A stretch of DNA of 64,000 nucleotides from Daedaleopsis sinensis (Eukaryota > Basidiomycota > Agaricomycetes > Polyporales > Polyporaceae). A model generated the notes under the pieces. That model did not search any database. It saw only the letters and a list, made by a program, of their open reading frames with translations, and was not told where the DNA came from. Shown piece by piece: positions 1 to 9,638 of this stretch (position 1 is its first letter; each line of letters begins with the position of its first letter). The DNA is taken from assembly GCA_033807695.1 (NCBI GenBank), contig CM066308.1:3038001-3102000 (forward strand). Reading direction: 5' to 3'. A program made the position numbers and the translations under genes.

Positions 1-185
1 CAAATATCCTACCACAGATGGGTTTTGTGGAAGAATGTCGGGGATTGGCATGCTGCCTTTCAGTACACGAAGTGGCGGACGCAAGGATTGGGGAGGCAAT
101 CGTAGAGCTGACAGACGTTGAGGACGAGAGTGCCGAAGAAACATCCGGGTCCGCGATGCCGCGGCGTAGAAGAAGACAGGCGGGC

Positions 186-539
186 TCAGCCGCACGATGG
201 AGGGTAAAAAAGATGCGGGGCGGTAAAGATGAAGCAATCCATGTCAGTCGGCGTTGCTGATCTTATACGATCAAGGACACGCCTCCCATCACCGGTACGA
301 TCCACCTTGATCACGTACATGCGACGGGCAGACCATCTGATGTAAATTCCAGGACGACCATATTTCGCCGATATTATCTTGGCGGTCTCAGCCAAGATCA
401 CGATCGACCAACCTGGTTTCAATGTAACGATCACCAGTGGAGCGGGGCTTTCGCAGCTGCTGATTCGAAGAAAGATTAGCGAACGGCTAGACCTCGCTTG
501 GCGCATGACATACCATTGTAGGATGCGCCCGTGTAGCAT
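186..539 (-). CDS. hypothetical protein, probable exon fragment
   Basis: An open minus-strand frame of about 117 codons has a plausible globular composition: alternating hydrophobic beta-like stretches (APLVIVTL, WSIVILAE, MYVIKVDR) and a stop at the low-coordinate end. I do not recognise the family. The first 30 residues are basic and may be intronic or upstream sequence read through, so the true start is uncertain. It lies downstream of the R1 gene in the same orientation, separated by about 1 kb without clear coding signal. It could be the last exon of a spliced gene, or chance. Confidence 0.3.
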   Translation of the reverse strand: MLHGRILQWYVMRQARSSRSLIFLRISSCESPAPLVIVTLKPGWSIVILAETAKIISAKYGRPGIYIRWSARRMYVIKVDRTGDGRRVLDRIRSATPTDMDCFIFTAPHLFYPPSCG

Positions 540-1528
540 GATGTAGAAACGAAAGATTCACGAGACAGCATTGGACTCGAATCGGTCTGTCGGGAGTTCG
601 GAAGTTGTCTCGATAGCGACAATACGTAATTGTTATCGCACATGCCATCTAAGCCGGACATGCCATCAGCGGGCTAACGCCAACACGGTAGGTGAGCTAT
701 AGTAAGCAGCACGTACCAGTGCGGGAGATTCGCAATCCCGAGGTGATGATGTCGGAGACGTTTGAAACGTCCATATCACCTTCTCCGCGATGACTTATCT
801 ATGTATACCTAGTAAAGACCACTACCCCCACCGTCTCCGCAACTCTCGTGTACTGGCCCGGGTACGATAGACATTGTGAAGGCAACTCGAGAACCGATGG
901 CTCGAGCAATGGGGAGGCAAGTGTCAATGGTTTTATAGGATAGTAGGTACACCGATATTTGTAGCCGTCCAGCGCCCAGCGCCCAGTACTTGATCGTGCC
1001 GCCGCCCGGGACATATGACAACCGGCGTACTACATAATGAACGGTGGATGGGAGCTGCTCGTTTCGTATGCGGTGCGCGCTGGCGCGTTTTCCAAGCACA
1101 CGTTGCCGGTGCGTGCGCTGAACGACAAAACCAGTTCTAGAATGAAGTTGTCCATCGGTCATGTTCGCGAACGGGCTCAGAAAACATTGGCAGAATCGCT
1201 GTTGAAAGGCAAATGCGACGTTAGCCACTCCCTCCAGCGGCAATAGCTCGTAGTTTGTCTGTGACAAGACTCAAGGTTGAGAGTGGGACCAGCCGACGTA
1301 AGTTAGGGAATGTATCAGAAATAAATCGACATTGGCATTTCGCATGTTTGAATTAGATAAGGCGGAAACATGGGAGCGAGAACAGGAGAGTATTTAGAGT
1401 TCCAAACGATATCGGCGAAACGGTACCTGGCATAAGTAGTAGGAGTGCGGACTATTCCGTCTAAATAACCTGTGGTCAGATGCATGGCCGACCAGTCGTA
1501 GCAATGATTAGTGTGTCACTCACAATCG
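540..1528. other. no supported gene
   Basis: Frames on both strands here are short and mutually overlapping (for example 809-1267 minus and 1037-1246 plus), and I could not link any into a convincing exon chain. No repeat or RNA gene was recognised. Confidence 0.4.
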
Positions 1529-4500
1529 TCAAGCATCGCATCCATCGCATATTGTTCCCGGTTGCAGGACACAAACGTCGCCAGTGAGACTCTCCACCGC
1601 GGAACAAGAACTGAGGAGTGGTACATGATGGTGAGGTTGACCCAACTCTCGTCCATGGAACACTTCTGCGAACCAGTAAGGCCCTGAAGAGACATCGTCC
1701 GTTTTCGCAGTCGACGGTATGGGCTCCGCCCGTTCATGGACGGCCACCACTTCAGTCGCATCCGGAGGGTGCGTCACGACCGGAATGGTAGCACCCGACT
1801 CCGAGCAAGGAATTCGGTCGGAACCCTTGCACCCCCCAAGAATATCGCGAAGCTGCTCGAGCTGCCGGCGTCCAAGTTCGATAGGCTGAAGCGTCATACG
1901 CACTCTTCGCGACGAAGATGTCCTCCCTTCAACAGGATCGTCATCACACGATATGATCGCTTGATCACCGAATACCGCAAGCCCGCGGGTGTCGCTGGCG
2001 CTTTCGAGCCATTCTACGTCGGCCACGGCATTCTCTCCGTCTACTGAATCTCGGTTAGCGCGTCATTTAAAGAAAACAATTCAGTCAAGCCCCTACCAAT
2101 GCCGGTTCCGTGGCGCCGAGGTGTTTGCCGTGAGCACTCGCCGGTCACCACTTCGACAACGCAATCACCACCTACAGGTGGCAGGGGGTTGCTGTTGCCA
2201 ACGACGGCTAGGGAAATCGCGGAATGGAAAACGTCGTTGGTTCCGTCGGATGAGTGCGAATACGGCCTTTCTTCACTACCTTCGCGTGTGACAGAAGTCA
2301 CAGCTGGTTCCAGCGGAGGAGGAGGTGTGCCATCGTCTGACTCGTCGTCGTCATCCATCGGGACAACCGGCCGCAGCCGCGGCACACCGTAAGGCAATGG
2401 AAAGGTGGGAGGCCGGCAGCGAAGGTAGTACATCCCGGTCTTCAAGCCCGATTCCCAGGCATGCAACTGTAGCTCTTGCTACTCGCAACGTCAGCTAGTG
2501 ATTTGCCAACAGGACCGGACCGAGAACCTCACCATTCGATCCACATCTGGCCACGCGAGGCTTAAAGACATACTCTGGCTTTGATCGATGAAGGGACCCC
2601 TCGCAGCCGCTAAATCGACGATGACCTTAGGGTCAATCTCCCAGGAAGTCTTGTACAAGTCCCTAACAGAATCCGGAAGCTCGGTCAAATGCGCGATCGA
2701 TCCTACAAGATAGATGAGATTCCGACCCCATAAGTGGCGATGATTCCACGTACCGTGTCGTTCGACAATCGACACACGAACCCTTTCCGTCCACAGTCCT
2801 CGGGCGGCGAGCTCGCGCACCAGGTAAGGGCACATCTCTGTGTATTCTCCACTTCCAATCCTAAACGTTGTCACATTACTACGTAAAATTGAGAGGAAAG
2901 TTAGCCATGTACGCGAGAGGTATTCGACGCTAAAACGTTGCTCACCTCATACGGGGGTCTGTACTCTCAGAGTTTCCAAGAACGTGAGCTGTGGAAGCCG
3001 TGGGCATCTGGGCGGTCAACATGGCATTACGCAAACCATGAGTTGCTATACGCCTCCGCAAATTGTCGAAATCGTAGAGCGAGGTTGACGGCGTAGGCCA
3101 CATATCCATCTGGAGAACACCACTTTCAGCTGGAGAGCCTTGCCATGTGGGATATGGACCTTTCTCTTCGGCGACCGCGCAGCTCGCAGAAAGACAACCA
3201 TGGTACAACGTCTCGAATATCCGCAAGTTTATCGAGTGCGCCGCGACCGAGTCGAAGGCGATGCCCATCATCCGAAAGACGTCGGCCAGTCCTTGAACCC
3301 CAACACCCAGCGATCGGCTCCGCAGCGCAGACTCCCGGATGGCGGAGGAGGGGTAATGGGCGCGTTCGATGAGGACATCGAGATTGCGGACTACCAACTC
3401 TGCAGTGGCATGAAGTTTCTCGAAGTTGAACGAACGATCCGCGTCAACGAAGCGAGGAAGAGCGATGGACGCGAGGGTGCAGACAGCAGGGAATAGCTCG
3501 GAGGAGTACTGCAAGATCTCAGTGCAAAGGTTCGAGGTTCGTATGACACCCAGGTGACGCTGATTGTTCTTCACTACAATGACATGAGTAAGCGGACACC
3601 AGACAATATCAACCACAGCCACGCACAGTTGATCCAATCCTGGAAAAGCATGAAAGGTGCCCCAGACTCCTGCTGGGCATGGGAGATCGATGCAAAAAGC
3701 ACGCGCGCAGATATTGGCCTCCCCACGACGGTATCCGCATTTTCGTACTCGACGTATCTTGCCTCGAATTCGTCTCCGAACAAATCCACGAGGTCAGGTA
3801 CGTCGTCGGGACTGAACAACGTCCACATGCCATCACCCTTCAGACGTTTCATGCTGCAGCTGTACGTTAGACTAACGCAGTCATCGATGACGTGGAACTT
3901 ACAAGACGTCTGGGATCCACAACGCCGGGTACAGATGAAAAACCCGACTGACCGGCGGGGCCCGGGCTGTCCGACACTGTACGAATGGAAGCACCTCTTC
4001 ATGCCATATAGGCAGGTAGATAGTCGCGGCCGATGGGCGTCGGAGACCGGTTCCCGCCACGAACGATGCATGGGCGTCGTATATGCGCATGAGCGAAAGA
4101 ACACCGGGGCTGGCCTTGGGCCCCCCTCTGTCAATCCATTAGCTTTCCAGCTTTGCAGGGCGATGCACACTACATACCTGCTGGGAGACACCGCAGCAAG
4201 TGACAACCCTACTCCACCCTCCCCCATCCACATACGCTCAAGATCGGCTACCCCCTGAAGTAACGTCTCCGCCGACCTCGCGTTCGGTTGATATAAGAAG
4301 CACGAAGCAAAGTTCCGCTTGGTCGTTCCTCCGTTGTAGAGCACGGGAGTCGCGTGAGTATACAGACCACGCGACAACGCGTCGTACGTGCCCAGCACAG
4401 AACGGAGGTCGTCTCCGTGCATGGCAATGGCAACACGCATATGGAGAAACTGCGGTCGCTCCACTATCTCCTCGTCGAGCCTCGCCAGGCAGCGATGACT

Positions 4501-5076
4501 GAGCGTCTTCACACTGATACTGCTTAAAGACTGAGCCAGTTTTCCGAACGTGTTCCATCTTCACTCACTAGTTATAGTCAAAGTCCCGAGAATGAACCAG
4601 AGCAGCATCAATCGCCGTTCCGTGCAACCCCACGGCGTCGATAACTATCGGATCGATACGAAGCGCGACATCTAGAGGGAGGACCCATTTTCAGCTATAC
4701 AAGCAAAGGGAGAACACACACGAGCGTATCACCCACGGTTCATCTGCACCCACGAAACAAAAGATTTGTGAATGGTCTTGTGAAGGTTAGCGACTAGCAT
4801 TCGTCCCGCAAGTCGACTATAATCAGGATGCTGCATGCTGCGAGCAGAGAGAGCGGCAGAAGCGAACTCCTTATACGAGCTCAGCAACGCCCGCCACCGT
4901 AGTCGGTTGATAGATCCTAACCTGTAACTGATGTGCCGAGATACTTTCTCCCAAGCTGACCCGGATATCTTCGACTACCCTGCAAACCCATGACATTCAT
5001 TAGACGTAAGATATTATAGTAAATCGTACACTCACGAATCGAGGTTCAACCTTCCTACGTCCAACCCCCAGGAAAG
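1529..5076 (-). CDS. class I ribonucleotide reductase large subunit (R1), divergent, multi-exon
   Basis: R1 reduces ribonucleoside diphosphates using a thiyl radical supplied by R2. Eleven minus-strand exons join in phase: 5076-5036, 4979-4922, 4869-4737, 4671-4569, 4513-4178, 4127-3903, 3853-3627, 3573-2946, 2878-2533, 2466-2097 and 2043-1529. They give 993 codons plus stop, with introns of 49-67 nt. Family landmarks seen in order are HPDYSRLAGRM..NLHK, VERPQ, the first active-site Cys in FASCFL, NLCTEI (Asn, radical Cys and Glu), the second Cys in AVCTLAS, PTASTA, FIDQSQS, the radical-transfer Tyr pair in GLKTGMYYLR and a terminal CDGC dithiol. The N-terminal ATP-cone starts upstream of 5076; its first exon (about 5080-5270) is unresolved. 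Oddities: the effector loops differ strongly from the family (RATGSYIAG and QGGNKRPGA are not kept), and about 275 residues separate YYLR from the end, longer than usual. It is presumably a paralogue of the housekeeping R1. A partner R2 lies 23 kb away. Confidence 0.88.
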
Positions 5077-5257
5077 CTACAGAAAGTAGGATGCGTGCAG
5101 CGTGGTCAGTTTATAATTGTATAACCTGGCGTCGGATCTTGGAGTCTGCGACATACCACTCTCATGGTATGGACCATCTAGTACGCAATTGATATCATGA
5201 ATACATGCTCTCCAGGAACGGCAAGTTGGATCGACTCGCCTTTGCACAGCGAAACAC

Positions 5258-5521
5258 TTGCACATCCCCATCTATAAAAGCAATCAGACGGACATTTCGA
5301 TGCACATTGGACTGAACATACTTCGTTTCACAACCGTCGGTGAGTCTTGGATGTCGTCCATTTGGTCACTGTCCGAGCAGAGTATAGAGCATATGCGAGA
5401 GGAACACAAAAGGATGCTACGAGCGATGATAAAGAACGGACAGTTTGCATGGCACTTTATACCTGGAGATGGCAGAGTCTGGATGTTTTTCCAGTCAAAC
5501 GTACACGATGAGCAAGAATGA
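5258..5521 (+). CDS. hypothetical small protein, uncertain
   Basis: An 87-codon plus-strand frame with a helical, charged middle (EHMREEHKRMLRAMIKNG) followed by an aromatic-rich end (WHFIPGDGRVWMFF). A TATA-like string TATAAAAG sits at about 5273-5280, but it lies inside the frame, so it could only drive a later start. The region is antisense to where the first exon(s) of the R1 gene should lie, so either reading may be wrong. The family is not recognised. A single-exon gene, an exon of a longer plus-strand gene running to about 6287, or a shadow are all possible. Confidence 0.25.
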   Translation: MHIPIYKSNQTDISMHIGLNILRFTTVGESWMSSIWSLSEQSIEHMREEHKRMLRAMIKNGQFAWHFIPGDGRVWMFFQSNVHDEQE

Positions 5522-6329
5522 GGGCAGTACGTTGAAACGACAAGTGTGTTCTGGCCCGCGGGCACAAGGTGCCTTAACACGCCATCGAAAACAGGCACCA
5601 GTACGTGCGATACCCTACAAGCGGGATGGGCACCGTCAATTCGCAAGACAAACATGTGGCAGATATTATTGAACACCGAGCAAACTCACCAGGAATCGCG
5701 CGGTAGCCATGATAGGGTGCCTGGAGCAAGTCGAATGGCACCTGTAGCCGTGAAACACTGGTTCCAATCGAGACTTCCCGCCAACGACATGCAATCACAT
5801 AGGGACGTACATGAGCTCTGAGCGAAGGCGACGAATCACACGGTGGGAGTCGTGATCCTTCCTGTCCGAAAGTTTGTTATTCGAACGACGACAATGGCGG
5901 GCAGAGTAAGCGTACCTAAGAAAATCCTTCCCGCGCACAACGGAGGGTACCCTGGCAGGCGGCGATTTGACAGTCTAGCCGTTTCAACTGCCAACGAGCA
6001 GATCACAAACATACGGGTCTACGACCCTTACAGATTATGTAGTGCACGATCCACGTTAGAGTTTCGAAGATGTCGCCGCATTGTACCCGAGGATCCCGAA
6101 GCAGATGTGTGGAAAGGAATGCTGTCGCATGGCGGCCATCGTGGTCCGAGATAGCGGAAACTTCAGAACTTCCAAGCGGAGCATGGCACCCGTACATTCA
6201 TATAAGGTCGCGCACGACAAAAATATCTATATCGGACTCGAGACAAATACCGACAGTTTGGCTCCAGGAACTTCAATGATGAAATAACCTTATAGTCAGA
6301 GGGTAGACACTTATCCGAAGGAAAACTAC
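5522..6329 (+). other. unresolved possible coding stretch
   Basis: Plus-strand frames 5546-5821 and 6081-6287 look moderately protein-like; the latter ends in a stretch containing VAHDKNIYIGLETNTDS. I could not connect them by convincing splice sites to each other or to 5258-5521. No recognised domain. Confidence 0.25.
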
Positions 6330-6920
6330 TCACGGCGAGACAACATGTAGTCTGAGTCGCTGTATGCCGAAAACTCTATTGTAAGGAGCAGTGCCTTGAA
6401 ATACATCGGTCAATGAGCGATGCGGGGACAGTTTCAGGTCTGACCTGCGTACGATGAAGTCGATGAACCGACGCTCCGACGTCACAATGTTCGTCAGCTG
6501 GAGGCTGCCGTGAACGCCATGGCGTAGCACCACAACATTTCCCCGTACTCGAGCGCCAGCGACGTTGAGAAGAGATGCGTTCGTCGGGGCATTACTGCAG
6601 TCCAATGTTGACAGTAGGGTATAATCGTTGATCAGGCCGAAAGAAGTGGCAGGAACTGCATCGATCCTTTGCAGCCGAAAGCCCATAGGGAACCAACGCT
6701 GCATTTCCAACTGCTCCAGCCAAGCGTTCAGTTCCGCTTCCCTTCCATCCTTTGGTCTTGGCAACAGAAGGGAACGGGATCGCTTTCCCGACACAGTGTA
6801 GATTAGGGCTGTTACAGGTCCGTGACCTCTGCGCTGTAACATCGTCAACCTCGATAGACACATGAAAGAGGAAATAGTCCAATCACCGAGACGGGTGAAT
6901 TCCGAACACGCTTGTTCCAA
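6330..6920 (-). CDS. hypothetical protein, 196 aa
   Basis: A single minus-strand frame of 196 codons starts with Met and ends cleanly at 6330. The composition is that of a folded protein: a central segment KDGREAELNAWLEQLEMQRWFPMG followed by a beta-rich half with RGNVVVLRHG and RRFIDFIVRR. No membrane segment or signal peptide is evident. The family is not recognised. The next reading on the other strand (6944-7258) starts 24 nt away, so the two could be divergently transcribed, or one of them is not a gene. A spliced upstream exon cannot be excluded, because the start shown is simply the most 5' Met. Confidence 0.45.
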   Translation of the reverse strand: MEQACSEFTRLGDWTISSFMCLSRLTMLQRRGHGPVTALIYTVSGKRSRSLLLPRPKDGREAELNAWLEQLEMQRWFPMGFRLQRIDAVPATSFGLINDYTLLSTLDCSNAPTNASLLNVAGARVRGNVVVLRHGVHGSLQLTNIVTSERRFIDFIVRRSDLKLSPHRSLTDVFQGTAPYNRVFGIQRLRLHVVSP

Positions 6921-6943
6921 CGTGCGAGTGCAAAGGGCCGCGC

Positions 6944-7258
6944 GTGAAAGAGTTGCGAACGGATGCTCCTGGACCGCTGGTATGCGTCGTCAGCAAACAA
7001 GGCATTCCGTATAGAGCTATACGACTTACATGTGAGCGGGTCGTCGCCATGAAGGGGATACAGGTTAAGCAGTGTGAGAGTGCGGACTGCGAATCCGCCC
7101 GATCGCGTCGATTCTACTGTGCGATCTTACAGATTCCGCCTGCGGAGGATAAGGAGCTAAGGCGCACCGACGAGGAGGATAACAGTCCGTGTGGGTTTGG
7201 AGAGTGGACGACACGGCAGCAACCTATAGATGGAGACACCAGAGACAGCGTGCTGTGA
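6944..7258 (+). CDS. hypothetical protein, 104 aa
   Basis: A plus-strand frame of 104 codons. The middle has four Cys (a CESADCESARSRRFYC pattern) and the C-terminal third is acidic (ELRRTDEEDN). No known domain is recognised and no splice partners were identified. It stands head to head with the 196-codon minus-strand frame. Confidence is limited because the length is near chance for this GC content. Confidence 0.3.
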   Translation: MKELRTDAPGPLVCVVSKQGIPYRAIRLTCERVVAMKGIQVKQCESADCESARSRRFYCAILQIPPAEDKELRRTDEEDNSPCGFGEWTTRQQPIDGDTRDSVL

Positions 7259-7756
7259 GTAGTTTACATCTGCTCCCGACTACGCAATAAGCCGAAGGGA
7301 CGAAAGGCTCTTTCCAGTCTCGGCAGCGTCATGTACTGTCAACGTCATGTTCTCGCTGAAACACGTAAGGCTTAGAATCGACGATTCTATGTGGGACTCG
7401 TCGACGCAAGGGGTTCAGGCATCATGGACGAGGTACAGACTTACGAAACAGGAGCACGGAGAGCAGATTTTCCATTGATGCAGTGTGGTCTATTCAGCCT
7501 ACGTTAGCTTCCGTGGTGACGATCTGAAGGACGATCAAACATACCGTCTGTCTCGCTCAAACTCGAATCAGAGTACACAGCGGTTCGGACAGGTACGCGA
7601 TCAGAATGTATGAGCCCATGTTACGAATCAGCAACCTCACCTGCGCAGTAATTCGATCTCCCCCAGTCCTTCGTGACGACGGCGAATGCGCATCCTTCTA
7701 TGATCCGTGACGGAGAGTGGCCGAGGGGGGGCTGATATATATGTAGTGTCCGGATA
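7259..7756. other. no supported gene
   Basis: No frame longer than about 60 codons and no convincing exon were seen. No repeat or RNA signature was noticed. Confidence 0.4.
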
Positions 7757-7981
7757 TTGACGATGCTGTATTATGCCCCCGAGATCTCTATCCGGTTTAC
7801 CTCTTGCGATCATATGGCTCTCTCTGTCCGTGATGCCGTTGAGGCTTGGAAGAGCCGTACGCTTCGCCCTTCTGATATACCGCTGGAGGCGGCGTGCTCG
7901 AGCATCGGCTCGTCGAAACCACTCTTCGAGGCGCGCCGCACCGGAGCAGTAGAATGGGTGGTACGCCTGCGCACATTTTGA
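7757..7981 (+). CDS. possible upstream exon, hypothetical
   Basis: A 74-codon plus-strand frame (YYAPEISIRF...WVVRLRTF) with reasonable composition lies upstream of the better supported frame at 8360. It may be a first exon of that gene or a separate small gene. The overlapping long minus-strand frame (7637-8698) is very Arg-rich and looks like its shadow. No family recognised. Confidence 0.25.
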   Translation: MTMLYYAPEISIRFTSCDHMALSVRDAVEAWKSRTLRPSDIPLEAACSSIGSSKPLFEARRTGAVEWVVRLRTF

Positions 7982-8359
7982 TTTCCTGCTTCGCCGTGTT
8001 CTAACCATCATGCCGACCAGCTTTGTCGCGCGGGAGAGGACGTACCGGCGATCTTCAGTTACGCTGCGACATTTGCAAGTTCGGACCCGGTCGAAACAGG
8101 AAACTTGATGGGCCCTGAGGAAGAGAAGAACATCAGTAACGAGACCAGTCGACTGTGAGGCGCTCAGCCGCACCGAGCGAATATATACTGACTGCGCGTT
8201 AGAGAGCGTGCTGCAAGCTTCAAGTGCAATTACTCGTATTCTTTCGACACCTCGCAGGATCCAGGCTTGTTCGGCGCGCAGTCTGTAGGTTAATTTACCA
8301 ATAACGGAGCAATTTGAACTCACTCGAAACCACTGTATCTGCAGCAAATCGACGCGTAT

Positions 8360-9638
8360 ATGGAGACGGTCTCTGGGTTCAACCGGCTGCATGGAAAGCC
8401 ACGGAAACTGTGGCAGTCTGGTCAAGGGCCTAGCGGGACGAGCCGGTTTTGGATACGCGTCCCAATGTTTCTGAAACTTCGTGACAACGAGTGGAAGGGA
8501 GAACCCCCCGAGTATCTCCACGAATGGGTGAAAGAGGCCGATCGACGCTCTCGGAACTACCGCGCAAACCCATCCCGCCCGGCTGTGTTCGGATACGAAG
8601 GGCGGATCCTCAAAAAGATCGAGGAATGCACCCCTCCGAGACTGGTTCGCGGTGACGGAGTTGCCATAACATTCAGCATTTCGTATATCGTCGGACATCG
8701 CGACTGGTACCCGACGTATGCGCTCATAGACGTCGTTCGTGTTGCGTCAGAGGGCAATGCACCTCCGAATACCACACTGGACAATCTGGTCGTCCTACAT
8801 CCACCGCTTCGTCAAGCACTTCAGGCCGGGGAGGCATTAGAAGGTACGCGTCGTTGCAGATAACGCCACATGACACATTCTAACAGATATACTTCAGCTG
8901 AAGACGCAGACGACTGGGAGATAGAGGATTTACCATCCGACGTTCGGACCATTAGTGATGCGAGGATGGTGAAAGCCGGAGCGGGGCACGAACAAGATAC
9001 TATCGTCAAAGAAACGGGTACGTCAGAGGTACAGCGTGAAAGAATCGAGTGCTAAAGAGCTCACAAGTGGGCCCGATGATTGCGTCGGGACATGTCATGA
9101 CCGATGTACTCGCCGACGTTATGGATGTCGATGATGTCGGGCCCGCCCTTTCTTCCGTCGACATTTCGGCTATTCAGGATGGCAACACGAGCCGCGGGCG
9201 GACCCTAGCGTCTAATTCCTCACGTACAAGCTCCTGTTCTCCTTCTCCGCCAACCGACGAGTCGTTAAACTGGAGCGACAGTGCCATAGAAGACGGACCT
9301 CTCCCGGTCGTGAACGGTTCCGGTTGTTCCATGCATTCGGAAGGGGAGGAACTTGAAGGCTTGAAGACAAGGCTAAGGAAGCGTCGCATCGTTTACAGAC
9401 GTTGAGGTGTAGAGGGTGTCCTTTGAAGGGCGAATGGGGTTGCGGTAAGTGCGTAGCGACTAACAGAAGGAATTGTACTCACAATAAGTGTGTCGTCGAC
9501 CCACTTTCCAGTACAGCCGAAGAAGGTTACCGCGTTTTCGTTGTCACTCCGGTCCGAACATTTATTCTCCGTCATGTATTTAACGCCACCCAGCCAAATG
9601 CCAAATGCGACCGAATTTCCGTCTCTTCCGTGGGGTAA
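8360..9638 (+). CDS. hypothetical multi-exon protein with acidic middle and possible Cys-rich end
   Basis: The first block (8360-8851) encodes a compact domain with the core RGDGVAITFSISYIVGHRDW and YALIDVVRVASEG. A donor at 8852 (GTACGCGTCG) and an acceptor at the TTCAG near 8896 would remove the stop at 8863. This leads in phase into an acidic segment (EDADDWEIEDLPSDVRT). A further Ser-rich acidic block (9049-9400) and a block with C-x2-C, C-x2-C-x6-C spacing follow (RCRGC ... GCGKCVATNRRNC, about 9400-9490). The Cys-rich reading competes with a strong donor GTAAGTGCG at about 9446, which would splice half of the cysteines out. The splice between about 9020 and 9060 is unresolved, so this may be two genes. 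The family is not recognised; zinc binding is only a possibility. Confidence 0.4.

Noticed and set aside
7637..8698. 353-codon minus-strand frame
   Set aside because: Very Arg-rich, without motifs, and antisense to a better plus-strand coding region (8360 onward).
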